Under the pieces are notes generated by a model, which saw only the letters and a list, made by a program, of their open reading frames with translations, did not search any database and was not told the origin of the DNA. Of a stretch of 64,000 bases of DNA, positions 39,062-46,785 are shown one piece after another. The translations under genes and the position numbers were made by a program. This DNA is from an uncultured Acidovorax sp. (lineage in GTDB: Bacteria; Pseudomonadota; Gammaproteobacteria; Burkholderiales; Burkholderiaceae_C). How positions within the stretch are numbered: position 1 is the stretch's first letter; each line of letters opens with the position of its first letter. The stretch lies in NCBI GenBank assembly GCA_913774625.1, contig CAJYHL010000023.1:1-64000 (forward strand), given 5' to 3'.

Positions 39062-41098
39062 TCACCGGCCGCGCAGGAAGAGCGCGTCCAGTTCCTTCAT
39101 GCTGAGCTGCCGCCAGGTGGGCCGGCCGTGGTTGCACTGGTCGGAGCGGTCGGTGGTTTCCATCTGCCGCAGCAGCGCGTTCATCTCGTCGAGGGTCAGG
39201 CGGCGGTTGGCGCGCACCGCGCCGTGGCAGGCCATGGTGCCCAGGATCTCGTTGCGCGCGCGCTGGACCACGGTGCTGGCGTCGTGCGCGGCCAGCTCGG
39301 CCAGGACGCTGCGCGCCAGCTCCACCGGGTTGCCCTGTGCCAGCGTGGTGGGCACGGCGCGCACGGCCAGGGTGCGCGGGGAGAAGGGGGATATCTCCAG
39401 GCCCAGCATGTCCAGCGTCTCGGCCTGGGCCTCGGCCGTGGCGACCTCTTCGGGCGTGGCGGCGAAAGTGGCCGGAATCAGCAGCGGCTGGCTGGCGATG
39501 CGCGCGGCGCCGTCCACCTGGGCCTTGAGGCGCTCATAGACGATGCGCTCGTGCGCGGCATGCATGTCCACCACGATCAGGCCCTGGGTGTTCTCGGCCA
39601 GGATGTAGACGCCGTGGATCTGCGCGACGGCGCGGCCCAGGGGCCAGGCCGGTGCATCGGCGGCAGGCGCGGGCGGCGGCGCCGCGGCCCAGGCCAGGGA
39701 CGCAGGCATGCCGTCCGGTTCGACCCCGGCGCGGGGCACCGGCTCGGGCAGGGCGCTGGCGTCCGCTGGCGTGAACGCCGCAGCGTCCACAGGCGCCGCC
39801 GGGCTGGCGGCGAAGGCCGCAGGCGCCGAGGGCGTGCCCCAGAGCGCCTGCAGGTCGGACACCTTGTGGCCCGGGCGCTCATCGAATTTGATAGCGCTCT
39901 GCGCTTGCGGATAGTGCGCTGCGGGGCGATTCGGCGCTGAAAGCGTCGGCACGCCGACGCCCAGGCCCGAGGCCGGCGCTGCGTCGCCCGCAGAGGAGGC
40001 ACCGGCCGCAGCCGCCGCCTGCGCCAGGGCCTGGGCGCGCGGCGCGGCCAGGGCGTTCTCGACCGCATGGCGCACGGCCTGATGTACTTCGCGGCTGTCG
40101 CGGAAGCGCACCTCGATCTTGGTCGGGTGGACGTTCACATCCACGCGCAGTGGGTCGATTTCGACATAGAGCGCATAGACCGGCTGTTTCTGGCCGTGCA
40201 GCACGTCTTCGTAGGCGCTGCGGGCCGCGTGCGTGAGCACCTTGTCGCGCACGAAGCGGCCGTTGACGTAGCAGAACTGCTGGTCGGCCCGCGAGCGGGC
40301 CGCATCGGGCAGGCCGGCACGGCCGGTGACGGTGACGGCGCCCATGCGGTGGCGCACCGGCACCGATTCGGCGAGGAAGTCCTCGCCCAGCACGTCGGCC
40401 AGGCGGCGGGCCAGGGCCTGCTGCAGCGTATCTGCATCGGCATCGGCATCGCCGGCCTCGTCCGCGACGAGCGTGGCGCGCCACTGTTCCACCAGCTTGC
40501 CTTCGTGCCAGATGGCGAAGCCCACGTCGGGCCGTGCCAGCGCGTGGCGGCGCACGGCTTCGATGCAGTGGGCCAGCTCGGTGGCGTCGGTCTTGAGGAA
40601 CTTGCGGCGCGCGGGCGTCGAGAAGAACAGCTCCTTGACCTCGACCGTGGTGCCCACGCTGCGGGCTGCCGGGCGCAGCTCGCCGCTGCGCGCATCCAGC
40701 AAAAAGGCGCTGGCCTGCTGCGCCGTGCGCGAGAGCAGGGCCATCTCCGATACCGAGGCGATGGCGGCCAGCGCCTCGCCCCGGAAGCCCATGGTGGCGA
40801 CCGATTCCAGGTCGTGCAGGTTGGTGATCTTGCTGGTGGCGTGGCGGCGCAGGGCCACGGGCAGCTCTTCCTGCGGAATGCCGCCGCCGTCGTCTTCCAC
40901 GGCGATGAGCCGCACGCCGCCGGCCAGCAGGCGCACGGTGATCTGGCGGGCGCCGGCATCGAGGGCGTTGTCCACCAGTTCGCGCACGGCGGAGGCGGGG
41001 CGTTCGACCACTTCGCCCGCAGCGATCTGGCTGATCAGTTCGTCGGGCAGGTCGCGGATGGGGCGGCGGGGCAGGGGGGCGGTAGCAGGAGCGTTCAC
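39062..41098 (-). CDS. mutL: DNA mismatch repair protein MutL
   Basis: MutL links MutS mismatch recognition to strand incision. The 678-residue protein has a GHKL ATPase domain with ELVDNALDAGA, DDGGGIP and TMGFRGEALAAI in the first 110 residues. A long Ala/Pro-rich linker (about 370-480) follows, then a C-terminal dimerisation domain. The latter carries DMHAAHERIVYE, matching the metal-binding motif DxHAxxExxxxE of endonuclease-type MutL, plus MACHGAVRA and CNHGRPT. It is therefore likely to nick DNA itself, as in MutH-lacking bacteria. A dispersed palindrome copy encodes part of the linker (about residues 394-405). Confidence 0.96.
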   Translation of the reverse strand: MNAPATAPLPRRPIRDLPDELISQIAAGEVVERPASAVRELVDNALDAGARQITVRLLAGGVRLIAVEDDGGGIPQEELPVALRRHATSKITNLHDLESVATMGFRGEALAAIASVSEMALLSRTAQQASAFLLDARSGELRPAARSVGTTVEVKELFFSTPARRKFLKTDATELAHCIEAVRRHALARPDVGFAIWHEGKLVEQWRATLVADEAGDADADADTLQQALARRLADVLGEDFLAESVPVRHRMGAVTVTGRAGLPDAARSRADQQFCYVNGRFVRDKVLTHAARSAYEDVLHGQKQPVYALYVEIDPLRVDVNVHPTKIEVRFRDSREVHQAVRHAVENALAAPRAQALAQAAAAAGASSAGDAAPASGLGVGVPTLSAPNRPAAHYPQAQSAIKFDERPGHKVSDLQALWGTPSAPAAFAASPAAPVDAAAFTPADASALPEPVPRAGVEPDGMPASLAWAAAPPPAPAADAPAWPLGRAVAQIHGVYILAENTQGLIVVDMHAAHERIVYERLKAQVDGAARIASQPLLIPATFAATPEEVATAEAQAETLDMLGLEISPFSPRTLAVRAVPTTLAQGNPVELARSVLAELAAHDASTVVQRARNEILGTMACHGAVRANRRLTLDEMNALLRQMETTDRSDQCNHGRPTWRQLSMKELDALFLRGR
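39885..39914. repeat. Dispersed palindromic repeat inside mutL
   Basis: AATTTGATAGCGCT is followed after two bases by GCGCTTGC and GGATAG. It shares the GATAGC and GCGCTTGC parts with other copies in the window and encodes part of the variable MutL linker (AQSAIKF). Confidence 0.5.
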
Positions 41099-41166
41099 CG
41101 GGCGATTCTAGGTGTGGCGCCCGCCGCGGCGTCCGGCCCGGGTCTTGTCGGAACGTGTTGACGTTC

Positions 41167-43041
41167 TCAGGCTTGGGCCCGCGCGGGAGCCTCGTCGCCC
41201 CACAGGGGCCGGCTGGCCTGCGCGGCGTAGGCCGGCAGGCACACCAGCCCGCCGGGCGAGAGCTTGGCTTCGTGCTTGGCCAGCGCCGCCAGGTTGGCGA
41301 CCTCCTCGGCATGCTGGATCTGGCCCGGCCCGATGCGCACGGCGCCGATGGACAGCGTGGTGCAGCCGAAGAATCGCTTGACGCCGTGGCGGTCTTCCGC
41401 CCAGATGCCGCCGGCATGGCGGGCTTCGGCATCGAACAGCTCGCGCGACTCGCGGTTGAAGTCGGCCAGCAGCCCGCGGCAGCGCTGCAGCCAGTCGCCG
41501 CTCTGGAACAGCAGCATGAAGTCGTCGCCGCCCACATGGCCGACGAAGTCGCGCTGCGCATCGCAGCGCGACGCGGCCAGCCGCGCCAGCAGGCGGATCA
41601 TCTGATCGCCGCGCCAGTAGCCGTAGTAGTCGTTGAAGGGCTTGAAATGGTTCAGGTCGGCATAGCAGGCGACGAATTCGGCGCCGCTGTCGAGCAGCCG
41701 CTGCATGTGCAGGCTGATGGGGATGTTGCCCGGCAGGAAGGTGAGCGGGTTGGCGTGGCGCGCGGCTTCGATGCGCGCCTCGGTCACGCCGCGCACCAGC
41801 TGGTCGCCGGTGCCCAGGCCCACGTAGCGGCCGTTGTCGGTCACGATGAAGCCGTCGCTCAGGTAGCGCTGATCCTGCGAGGTGAGGATGCCCACCAGCT
41901 GGTCCACATCGCAGTCCAGCTCGACCACGCGCGGCGCATGGTTGGCGATGGTGCCGCAGGGCTTGCGGCCATGGACCTCGCGGAAGTAGAGCGTGGCGTA
42001 GTGGTTCATGAACTGCTGGCGGTTGATGAGGGCCACCGGGCGGGTGCCTTCCAGCACGGCCAGCGCGTGCAGGTCGGCATGGTCCTGGAAGAGCCGCGCC
42101 ACTTCGTCGTTGTGCGTGGCGGGCGTGACCGTGGGGGCATGCACCACCAGCAGATTGCGCAGGATGCCGGGCCGGGCCGTCTGCGCCTGGTGCGGCAGCA
42201 CGGCCACGCGGCGGTCCGACAGCGTGCGCTGCGCGGCGGCTTCGATGGCCGGGTAGGGCGCGGCGGCCGGATAGCCCAGCAGGTAGCCCTGCCCGTAGGG
42301 GATTTCCAGGTCGCGCAGCGCGCGCAGATCGTCGTCGGTCTCTATGCCTTCGGCCACCAGCGTGGTGCCGAACACCTCGGCGATGCCCTTGATGGCCTGC
42401 AGCATCTGCAGCTTCTCGGGGTGGCCGGCGATGTCGCGCACGAAGTATTTGTCGATCTTCACGAAGTCGGGCTTGACCTCGGACCACAGGCGCAGGCTGG
42501 AATGGCCGTCGCCGAAGTCGTCCAGCGCCAGCCGGGCGCCGCTGGCATGCACGGCGCGCAGCGCGCTGCGCAGCGCGGGCATGTCGGAGACGCGGTCGTG
42601 CTCGGTGATCTCCAGCACCAGCATGCGGGCCATCACGCCCAGGCCCCGCACCTTGCTGCCCAGCTGGTCTTGGCCGCACAGGGCCACGGCGCGCACCAGC
42701 GAGTCGGCGCTGATGTTCAGGAACAGCCGGCCCGCCGCGCCCAGGCAGCCCCATTGCCGCAGCGCGAGGGCCACGCACAGCAGCTCGAAATCCTGCAGCA
42801 GCCCTTCCTGGCGGGCGCTTTCGAGCAGAGCGTCGGGGCGGTGCAGAGGGGAGCCGGCGGGGCCGCGGATCAGGGCCTCGTGCGCATAGATCGTGCCTTC
42901 GCGCAGGTCGGCCAGCGGCTGGAAAACGCAGTGCAGGCCGCCTTCACGCATCAGCTGCGCCAGCGGGCCGCAGCCATGGCGTGCCGCGGGGGACAGAAAA
43001 TCCGGGGCAGCGTCATGCCGCTCCCGCGCTATGAGTTCCAT
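41167..43041 (-). CDS. EAL-CBS-GGDEF c-di-GMP signalling protein
   Basis: This 624-residue cytoplasmic protein has an N-terminal EAL phosphodiesterase domain with E55-A56-L57 in HEALIRG, then DDFGDGHS, DFVKIDKYFV and the AEGIE motif. A paired CBS region (about 290-420) follows, and a C-terminal GGDEF domain whose signature is GGDDF at 504-508. The EAL side looks catalytically intact and should degrade c-di-GMP. The altered GGDEF (E to D) may be inactive, weakly active or a GTP sensor. There is no membrane segment. CBS domains suggest adenine-nucleotide regulation. It stands alone, transcribed toward mutL. Confidence 0.9.
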   Translation of the reverse strand: MELIARERHDAAPDFLSPAARHGCGPLAQLMREGGLHCVFQPLADLREGTIYAHEALIRGPAGSPLHRPDALLESARQEGLLQDFELLCVALALRQWGCLGAAGRLFLNISADSLVRAVALCGQDQLGSKVRGLGVMARMLVLEITEHDRVSDMPALRSALRAVHASGARLALDDFGDGHSSLRLWSEVKPDFVKIDKYFVRDIAGHPEKLQMLQAIKGIAEVFGTTLVAEGIETDDDLRALRDLEIPYGQGYLLGYPAAAPYPAIEAAAQRTLSDRRVAVLPHQAQTARPGILRNLLVVHAPTVTPATHNDEVARLFQDHADLHALAVLEGTRPVALINRQQFMNHYATLYFREVHGRKPCGTIANHAPRVVELDCDVDQLVGILTSQDQRYLSDGFIVTDNGRYVGLGTGDQLVRGVTEARIEAARHANPLTFLPGNIPISLHMQRLLDSGAEFVACYADLNHFKPFNDYYGYWRGDQMIRLLARLAASRCDAQRDFVGHVGGDDFMLLFQSGDWLQRCRGLLADFNRESRELFDAEARHAGGIWAEDRHGVKRFFGCTTLSIGAVRIGPGQIQHAEEVANLAALAKHEAKLSPGGLVCLPAYAAQASRPLWGDEAPARAQA

Positions 43042-43150
43042 GGTGCAGCAGCCGGAAGGTGGACCGAAACCTTACCGCCATCCGGTGACGGAACCGTGAC
43101 ATCCGCCCTGGTCCGTTTCGCGAACGGCCGGTGCGCTGCACAATGCGCCG

Positions 43151-44518
43151 ATGTCCTCCCAGCCCTTCGCCGAACCCTCTTCCTCCTCTCCTTCTTCTTG
43201 TTCGCCCGCCGCGTCCGCCGCGCCCCAGCGCGACCTGCTGCGCGCGCTTTTCGTCGCTGCGGTCCGCAGCGCGCAGCCCCTGCACACGCTGGCAGCGCAC
43301 CTGCCCGCGCCGCCGCCGGGCGGCCGCACGGTGGTGATCGGCGCGGGCAAGGCCGGCGGGGCCATGGCGCAGGCGGTGGAGGCGCTCTGGCCGGCCGATG
43401 CGCCGCTTTCGGGCCTGGTGGTCACGCGCTACGGCCATGTGCCCCCGCGTCCGGCCGGCCTGCCCGAGCGGATCGAGGTGGTCGAGGCCGCGCACCCGGT
43501 GCCCGATGCCGCGGGCCTGCAGGCGGCCGAACGCATCCTGGCCCTGGTGCAGGGGCTCACGCCGCAGGATCTGGTGCTGTGCCTGATCTCGGGCGGCGGC
43601 TCCTCGCTGCTGACGCTGCCGGCCGACGGCCTCTCGCTGCAGGACAAGCAGCGCATCCACCAGGCGCTGCTGGACAGCGGTGCCGGCATCGCCGAGATGA
43701 ACTGCGTGCGCAAGCATCTGTCGCGCATCAAGGGCGGGCGGCTGGCTGCGGCCTGCGCGCCGGCGCGGGTCGTGACCCTGGCCATCAGCGACGTGCCGGG
43801 CGACGATGTCTCGGTCATCGCCAGCGGACCCACGGTGGCCGATGCCAGCACCTGCGCCGAGGCGCTGGACATCCTGCGGCGCTACCGCATCGACGTGCCG
43901 CCCGCCGTGCGCGAGCGGCTGGAGAGCGGCGCGCTCGAAACCCCCAAGCCTGGCGACGCCATCTTCGCCGGCCACCACGTGCAGCTGGTCGCCACACCCC
44001 GGCAGTCGCTGGAGGCGGCGGCCCGCGCGGCGCGGGATGCGGGCTGGGCCGTACACATCCTGAGCGACGAGATGGAGGGCGAGTCGCGCGAAGTCGGCCG
44101 CGTGCATGCCGCGCTGGCCCGCGCCGCGGCCCGGCACGGCGAGCCCTTCGCGCGACCCTGCATCATCTTGAGCGGGGGCGAAACCACCGTCACCGTGCGC
44201 CCGCGCCGCGAAGGCGCCGAGCGCGGCCGTGGCGGGCGTGCCGGCGAGTTCTGCATGGGCCTGGCCCAGGCGCTGCAGGGCCAGCCGGGCGTATGGGCGC
44301 TGGCTGCCGACACCGACGGCATCGACGGCGTGGAGGACAACGCCGGCGCCTTCGTGGCACCCGACACGCTGGCGCGCGCCGAGGCGCTGGGGCGCCGCGT
44401 GGCCGACCACCTGGACCGCAACGACGCCTACGGCTACTTCGCCGCGCTGGACGATCTGCTGGTCACCGGGCCCACGCACACCAACGTGAACGACTTCCGC
44501 GCGCTATTGATCGAATAG
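43151..44518 (+). CDS. Glycerate 2-kinase / MOFRL family protein
   Basis: This 455-residue enzyme belongs to the type-2 glycerate kinase family (also called TtuD/GckA), often annotated as hydroxypyruvate reductase. It phosphorylates D-glycerate to 2-phosphoglycerate in glyoxylate and tartrate metabolism. The N-terminal domain has VVIGAGKAGGAMA and LISGGGSSLL. The C-terminal MOFRL domain contains LSGGETTVTV, GRAGEF and AADTDGIDG. The first 25 residues are Ser/Pro-rich and may be an over-extended start. The stop codon lies inside an inverted repeat (44501-44521). The 2-hydroxyacid dehydrogenase at 11550 could act in the same pathway but is not linked. Confidence 0.88.
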   Translation: MSSQPFAEPSSSSPSSCSPAASAAPQRDLLRALFVAAVRSAQPLHTLAAHLPAPPPGGRTVVIGAGKAGGAMAQAVEALWPADAPLSGLVVTRYGHVPPRPAGLPERIEVVEAAHPVPDAAGLQAAERILALVQGLTPQDLVLCLISGGGSSLLTLPADGLSLQDKQRIHQALLDSGAGIAEMNCVRKHLSRIKGGRLAAACAPARVVTLAISDVPGDDVSVIASGPTVADASTCAEALDILRRYRIDVPPAVRERLESGALETPKPGDAIFAGHHVQLVATPRQSLEAAARAARDAGWAVHILSDEMEGESREVGRVHAALARAAARHGEPFARPCIILSGGETTVTVRPRREGAERGRGGRAGEFCMGLAQALQGQPGVWALAADTDGIDGVEDNAGAFVAPDTLARAEALGRRVADHLDRNDAYGYFAALDDLLVTGPTHTNVNDFRALLIE

Positions 44519-44521
44519 CGC
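44501..44521. repeat. Inverted repeat over the glycerate kinase stop codon
   Basis: GCGCTATT (44501-44508) and AATAGCGC (44514-44521) flank five bases. It supplies the last codons and stop of the glycerate kinase gene and resembles the other dispersed repeat copies with a GCTAT/ATAGC core. Confidence 0.5.
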
Positions 44522-44561
44522 ATGGCCCAGGCCCTGCCAGGATGGAGGCAGGCGGCGAACG

Positions 44562-44594
44562 AAAAAGGCACGCCGGATCGTTCCGGCGTGCCTT
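44562..44594 (-). terminator. Rho-independent terminator of the porin gene
   Basis: A perfect 13-bp stem (44565-44577 with 44582-44594) and a 4-base loop are followed on the minus strand by five T residues. It lies about 45 bases past the porin stop. It may also stop plus-strand readthrough from the glycerate kinase gene. Confidence 0.88.
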
Positions 44595-44639
44595 GAATGA
44601 CTTCCGCGTCATGGGGCGGCCTGCCTGCCGCCCACGACA

Positions 44640-45668
44640 TCAGAAGCGGTGGCGGATGCCCAGGCCCAGGCTGGTGCCGCTGGTCTGGTTGGTGATCTTG
44701 TCGTTCATCACCACGGCGTACAGGTCGGTGCGCTTGGACAGGAAGTGGTCGTAGCCGACCGAGAAGGTCTTGCGGTTCACGTCGGGCGTGGACCATTCGG
44801 TCCTGACCCACTCGGCCAGCAGCTTGCCGTTGCTGCCGACCGGGGCGGATGCGCCCACCTGCAGCGTCTTGCCCTTGGTGTTGACGTTGTCGGCGATCTT
44901 CTTCTCGCCGTAGCTCAGGTAGGGCTTGACCATGCCGAAGTCGTAGGCGCCCAGCAGCATCCAGTACTTCTGGTTGTTGGGCAGCAGCGTGGTGGCGCCG
45001 GGGTTGGTCACGTCGGCGTTCTCGTAGAAGCCGGTCAGCGTCAGCGGGCCGCCGAAGTAGAAGAAGTTGGCGCCGACGTTGCGCTTGCTGTTCTGGCTGG
45101 CCTGTTCGCCGAACTGGTACTGGATGTTGGCCGACAGGCCGTTGTAGGTGGGCGTGGTGTAGGCGATCTGGTTGGACCAGCCGGTGTCGGCCGGGGTCAT
45201 GGCGCGCCAGCCGGAGCCGTTGAACAGGGGCACGTCCTTGTGCAGGATCAGCGGCGAGAAGGTGAACGAATCGCCGAAGGGGTTGCCGATCACGGACGGA
45301 AGGAAGTTGGGCGCCATCCAGCGGCCCAGCAGCACCGAGCCGAAGTCGCCCGACAGGCTGACGTTGGCGTCGCGCGAGAAGAAGGTGTCATTGGCGAAGC
45401 GACCCTGCGTGCCGGTGTCGGCTTGCAGGAACGAGGTCAGCTGGAAATTGGCCTTCAGGCCGCCGCCCAGGTCTTCCGTACCCTTGAAGCCGAACCACGA
45501 GGTGGTCATGCCGCCGCTGTTCACCACGGAGCGGCGGCTGGCGTCGCCGGCCATCTTCATCGAGCCGACGTAGAGGTCGCTCAGGCCGGTGAGGGTGACG
45601 GAGCTTTGCGCGTGGGCGGCAGCGCCGCACACCAGGGCGGTTCCGAGGGCGATCAGGGTTTTTTTCAT
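44640..45668 (-). CDS. Gram-negative porin (Omp32/OmpC-like)
   Basis: This 342-residue protein is a trimeric outer-membrane diffusion porin of the beta-proteobacterial Omp32 family. A signal peptide MKKTLIALGTALVCGAAAHA precedes the mature start QSSVTLTG. The GLSDLYV and GFKGTEDLGGGLKANFQL strands are typical, and the barrel ends with the C-terminal phenylalanine (LGIRHRF) needed for BAM assembly. The start ATG at 45668 follows an AGGAAAA ribosome-binding site; longer readings in this frame have no family support. It is divergent from a Crp/Fnr-like gene 280 bases away, which may regulate it. Confidence 0.93.
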   Translation of the reverse strand: MKKTLIALGTALVCGAAAHAQSSVTLTGLSDLYVGSMKMAGDASRRSVVNSGGMTTSWFGFKGTEDLGGGLKANFQLTSFLQADTGTQGRFANDTFFSRDANVSLSGDFGSVLLGRWMAPNFLPSVIGNPFGDSFTFSPLILHKDVPLFNGSGWRAMTPADTGWSNQIAYTTPTYNGLSANIQYQFGEQASQNSKRNVGANFFYFGGPLTLTGFYENADVTNPGATTLLPNNQKYWMLLGAYDFGMVKPYLSYGEKKIADNVNTKGKTLQVGASAPVGSNGKLLAEWVRTEWSTPDVNRKTFSVGYDHFLSKRTDLYAVVMNDKITNQTSGTSLGLGIRHRF

Positions 45669-45793
45669 GGGGTTTTCCTGCAGGTGGGTGGTTGGGGCCG
45701 GGGCGAACGGCCCGCGGGGGTCATGGACTTCGCGCCGTCTTTGCCGATGGCGGCGGGCGGCGTCTCCCGGATTGGATGCGAAACCGTATCCAA

Positions 45794-45808
45794 TTGCAAT
45801 GATCGCAA
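45794..45808. promoter_or_regulatory. Candidate operator TTGC-7nt-GCAA
   Basis: The near-palindrome TTGCAATGATCGCAA lies in the divergent region between the porin gene and the Crp/Fnr-like gene. It resembles a Crp/Fnr-type half-site arrangement but has one more central base than a classic FNR box. It could be the binding site of the adjacent regulator; no other support. Confidence 0.35.
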
Positions 45809-45948
45809 GCAAGCTCCGTGCCGCATGTGCCACACGTGCCGCATCGCCCGTGCGCAGGGCATCGCCGGCAACGGCGCCGCCCCTCGGGGCTGCAAGGCGT
45901 TTGACCTCGCTCAACACGGCGGGGCGGGGCCGCCTGCACAGTCGGGCC

Positions 45949-46572
45949 ATGTCTCCCGATCACTTCTTTGGACCCTTCGACGGCGTCGAGGCGGCGGCTC
46001 CCGGCCAGTGGCTGCGCCAGCGCCGCGAGCGCCCCGCTTCCGTGCTGCATCTGGACAGCGGCCGCGTGCTGCTGGGCCTGCGAGAGGACGGCGTGCTGCG
46101 CCATCAGCTGGGCATGGTGGAGGGCCCCTGCTGGCTGGACGCCGCCACCGCGCTGCTGGAGCGGCCCAGCCTGCTGGACATGGTCGCGGACACGCGGCTG
46201 CAGCTGCGCAGCGTGCCGGTCGAGGCCTTCCAGCGCAGCGTGCAGGCCCTGCCTGCGGATGCGCAGAACCTGCTGCGCAGCCTGGCGAGCGACCATTACC
46301 GCCAGACCGAACTGGCCGTGAGCCGGCTGGCGCAGGACGCCGAGGCGCGCTGCGCGCAATGGCTGCTGCAGCATGCCCAGCCCTGCGGCAACGGCGTCCT
46401 GCGCGTCACGCTGCACCAGCGCAAGCGCCTCATCGCCGCGCAGCTGGGCATCGCGCCCGAGACGCTGTCGCGCGTGCTGCGCCATCTGCGCGAGCACGGA
46501 CTCATCGCCGGCACCGGCAATGTGCTGAACCTGCCCCAGCCGGGTGCGCTGCAGCAGGTGGCTGGCGACTGA
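45949..46572 (+). CDS. Crp/Fnr-type transcriptional regulator
   Basis: This 207-residue protein has a short N-terminal sensor part and a C-terminal winged helix with RKRLIAAQLGIAPETLSRVLRHLREHGLI, the Crp/Fnr recognition helix. The sensor half lacks the FNR cysteine cluster and the cAMP-binding RTA motif, so its ligand is unknown. It is shorter than typical Crp (about 210-230). I start at ATG 45949 (MSPDHFFGPF). It is divergent from the porin gene and may control it through the TTGC/GCAA palindrome. Confidence 0.82.
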   Translation: MSPDHFFGPFDGVEAAAPGQWLRQRRERPASVLHLDSGRVLLGLREDGVLRHQLGMVEGPCWLDAATALLERPSLLDMVADTRLQLRSVPVEAFQRSVQALPADAQNLLRSLASDHYRQTELAVSRLAQDAEARCAQWLLQHAQPCGNGVLRVTLHQRKRLIAAQLGIAPETLSRVLRHLREHGLIAGTGNVLNLPQPGALQQVAGD

Positions 46573-46785
46573 GCCCCCGCCCGAGGGCTTCCCGGGCCGA
46601 TGCCCAGGGCAGGGTTTTCCTGGCGGATTCCTGAGGGTTGCCCCGCACCCGGCCGGCCGCAGGCGCTGCTTATATTGCAACGGAAAGGGCCTTCCACCGC
46701 CCGCCGATCCTCTGCCTGCCGCCCTCACCATGCTCCGCGCCCAGCCATCGACGCCTGCCCGCGCCGGCCTTCTCCGGAGGCCGGC

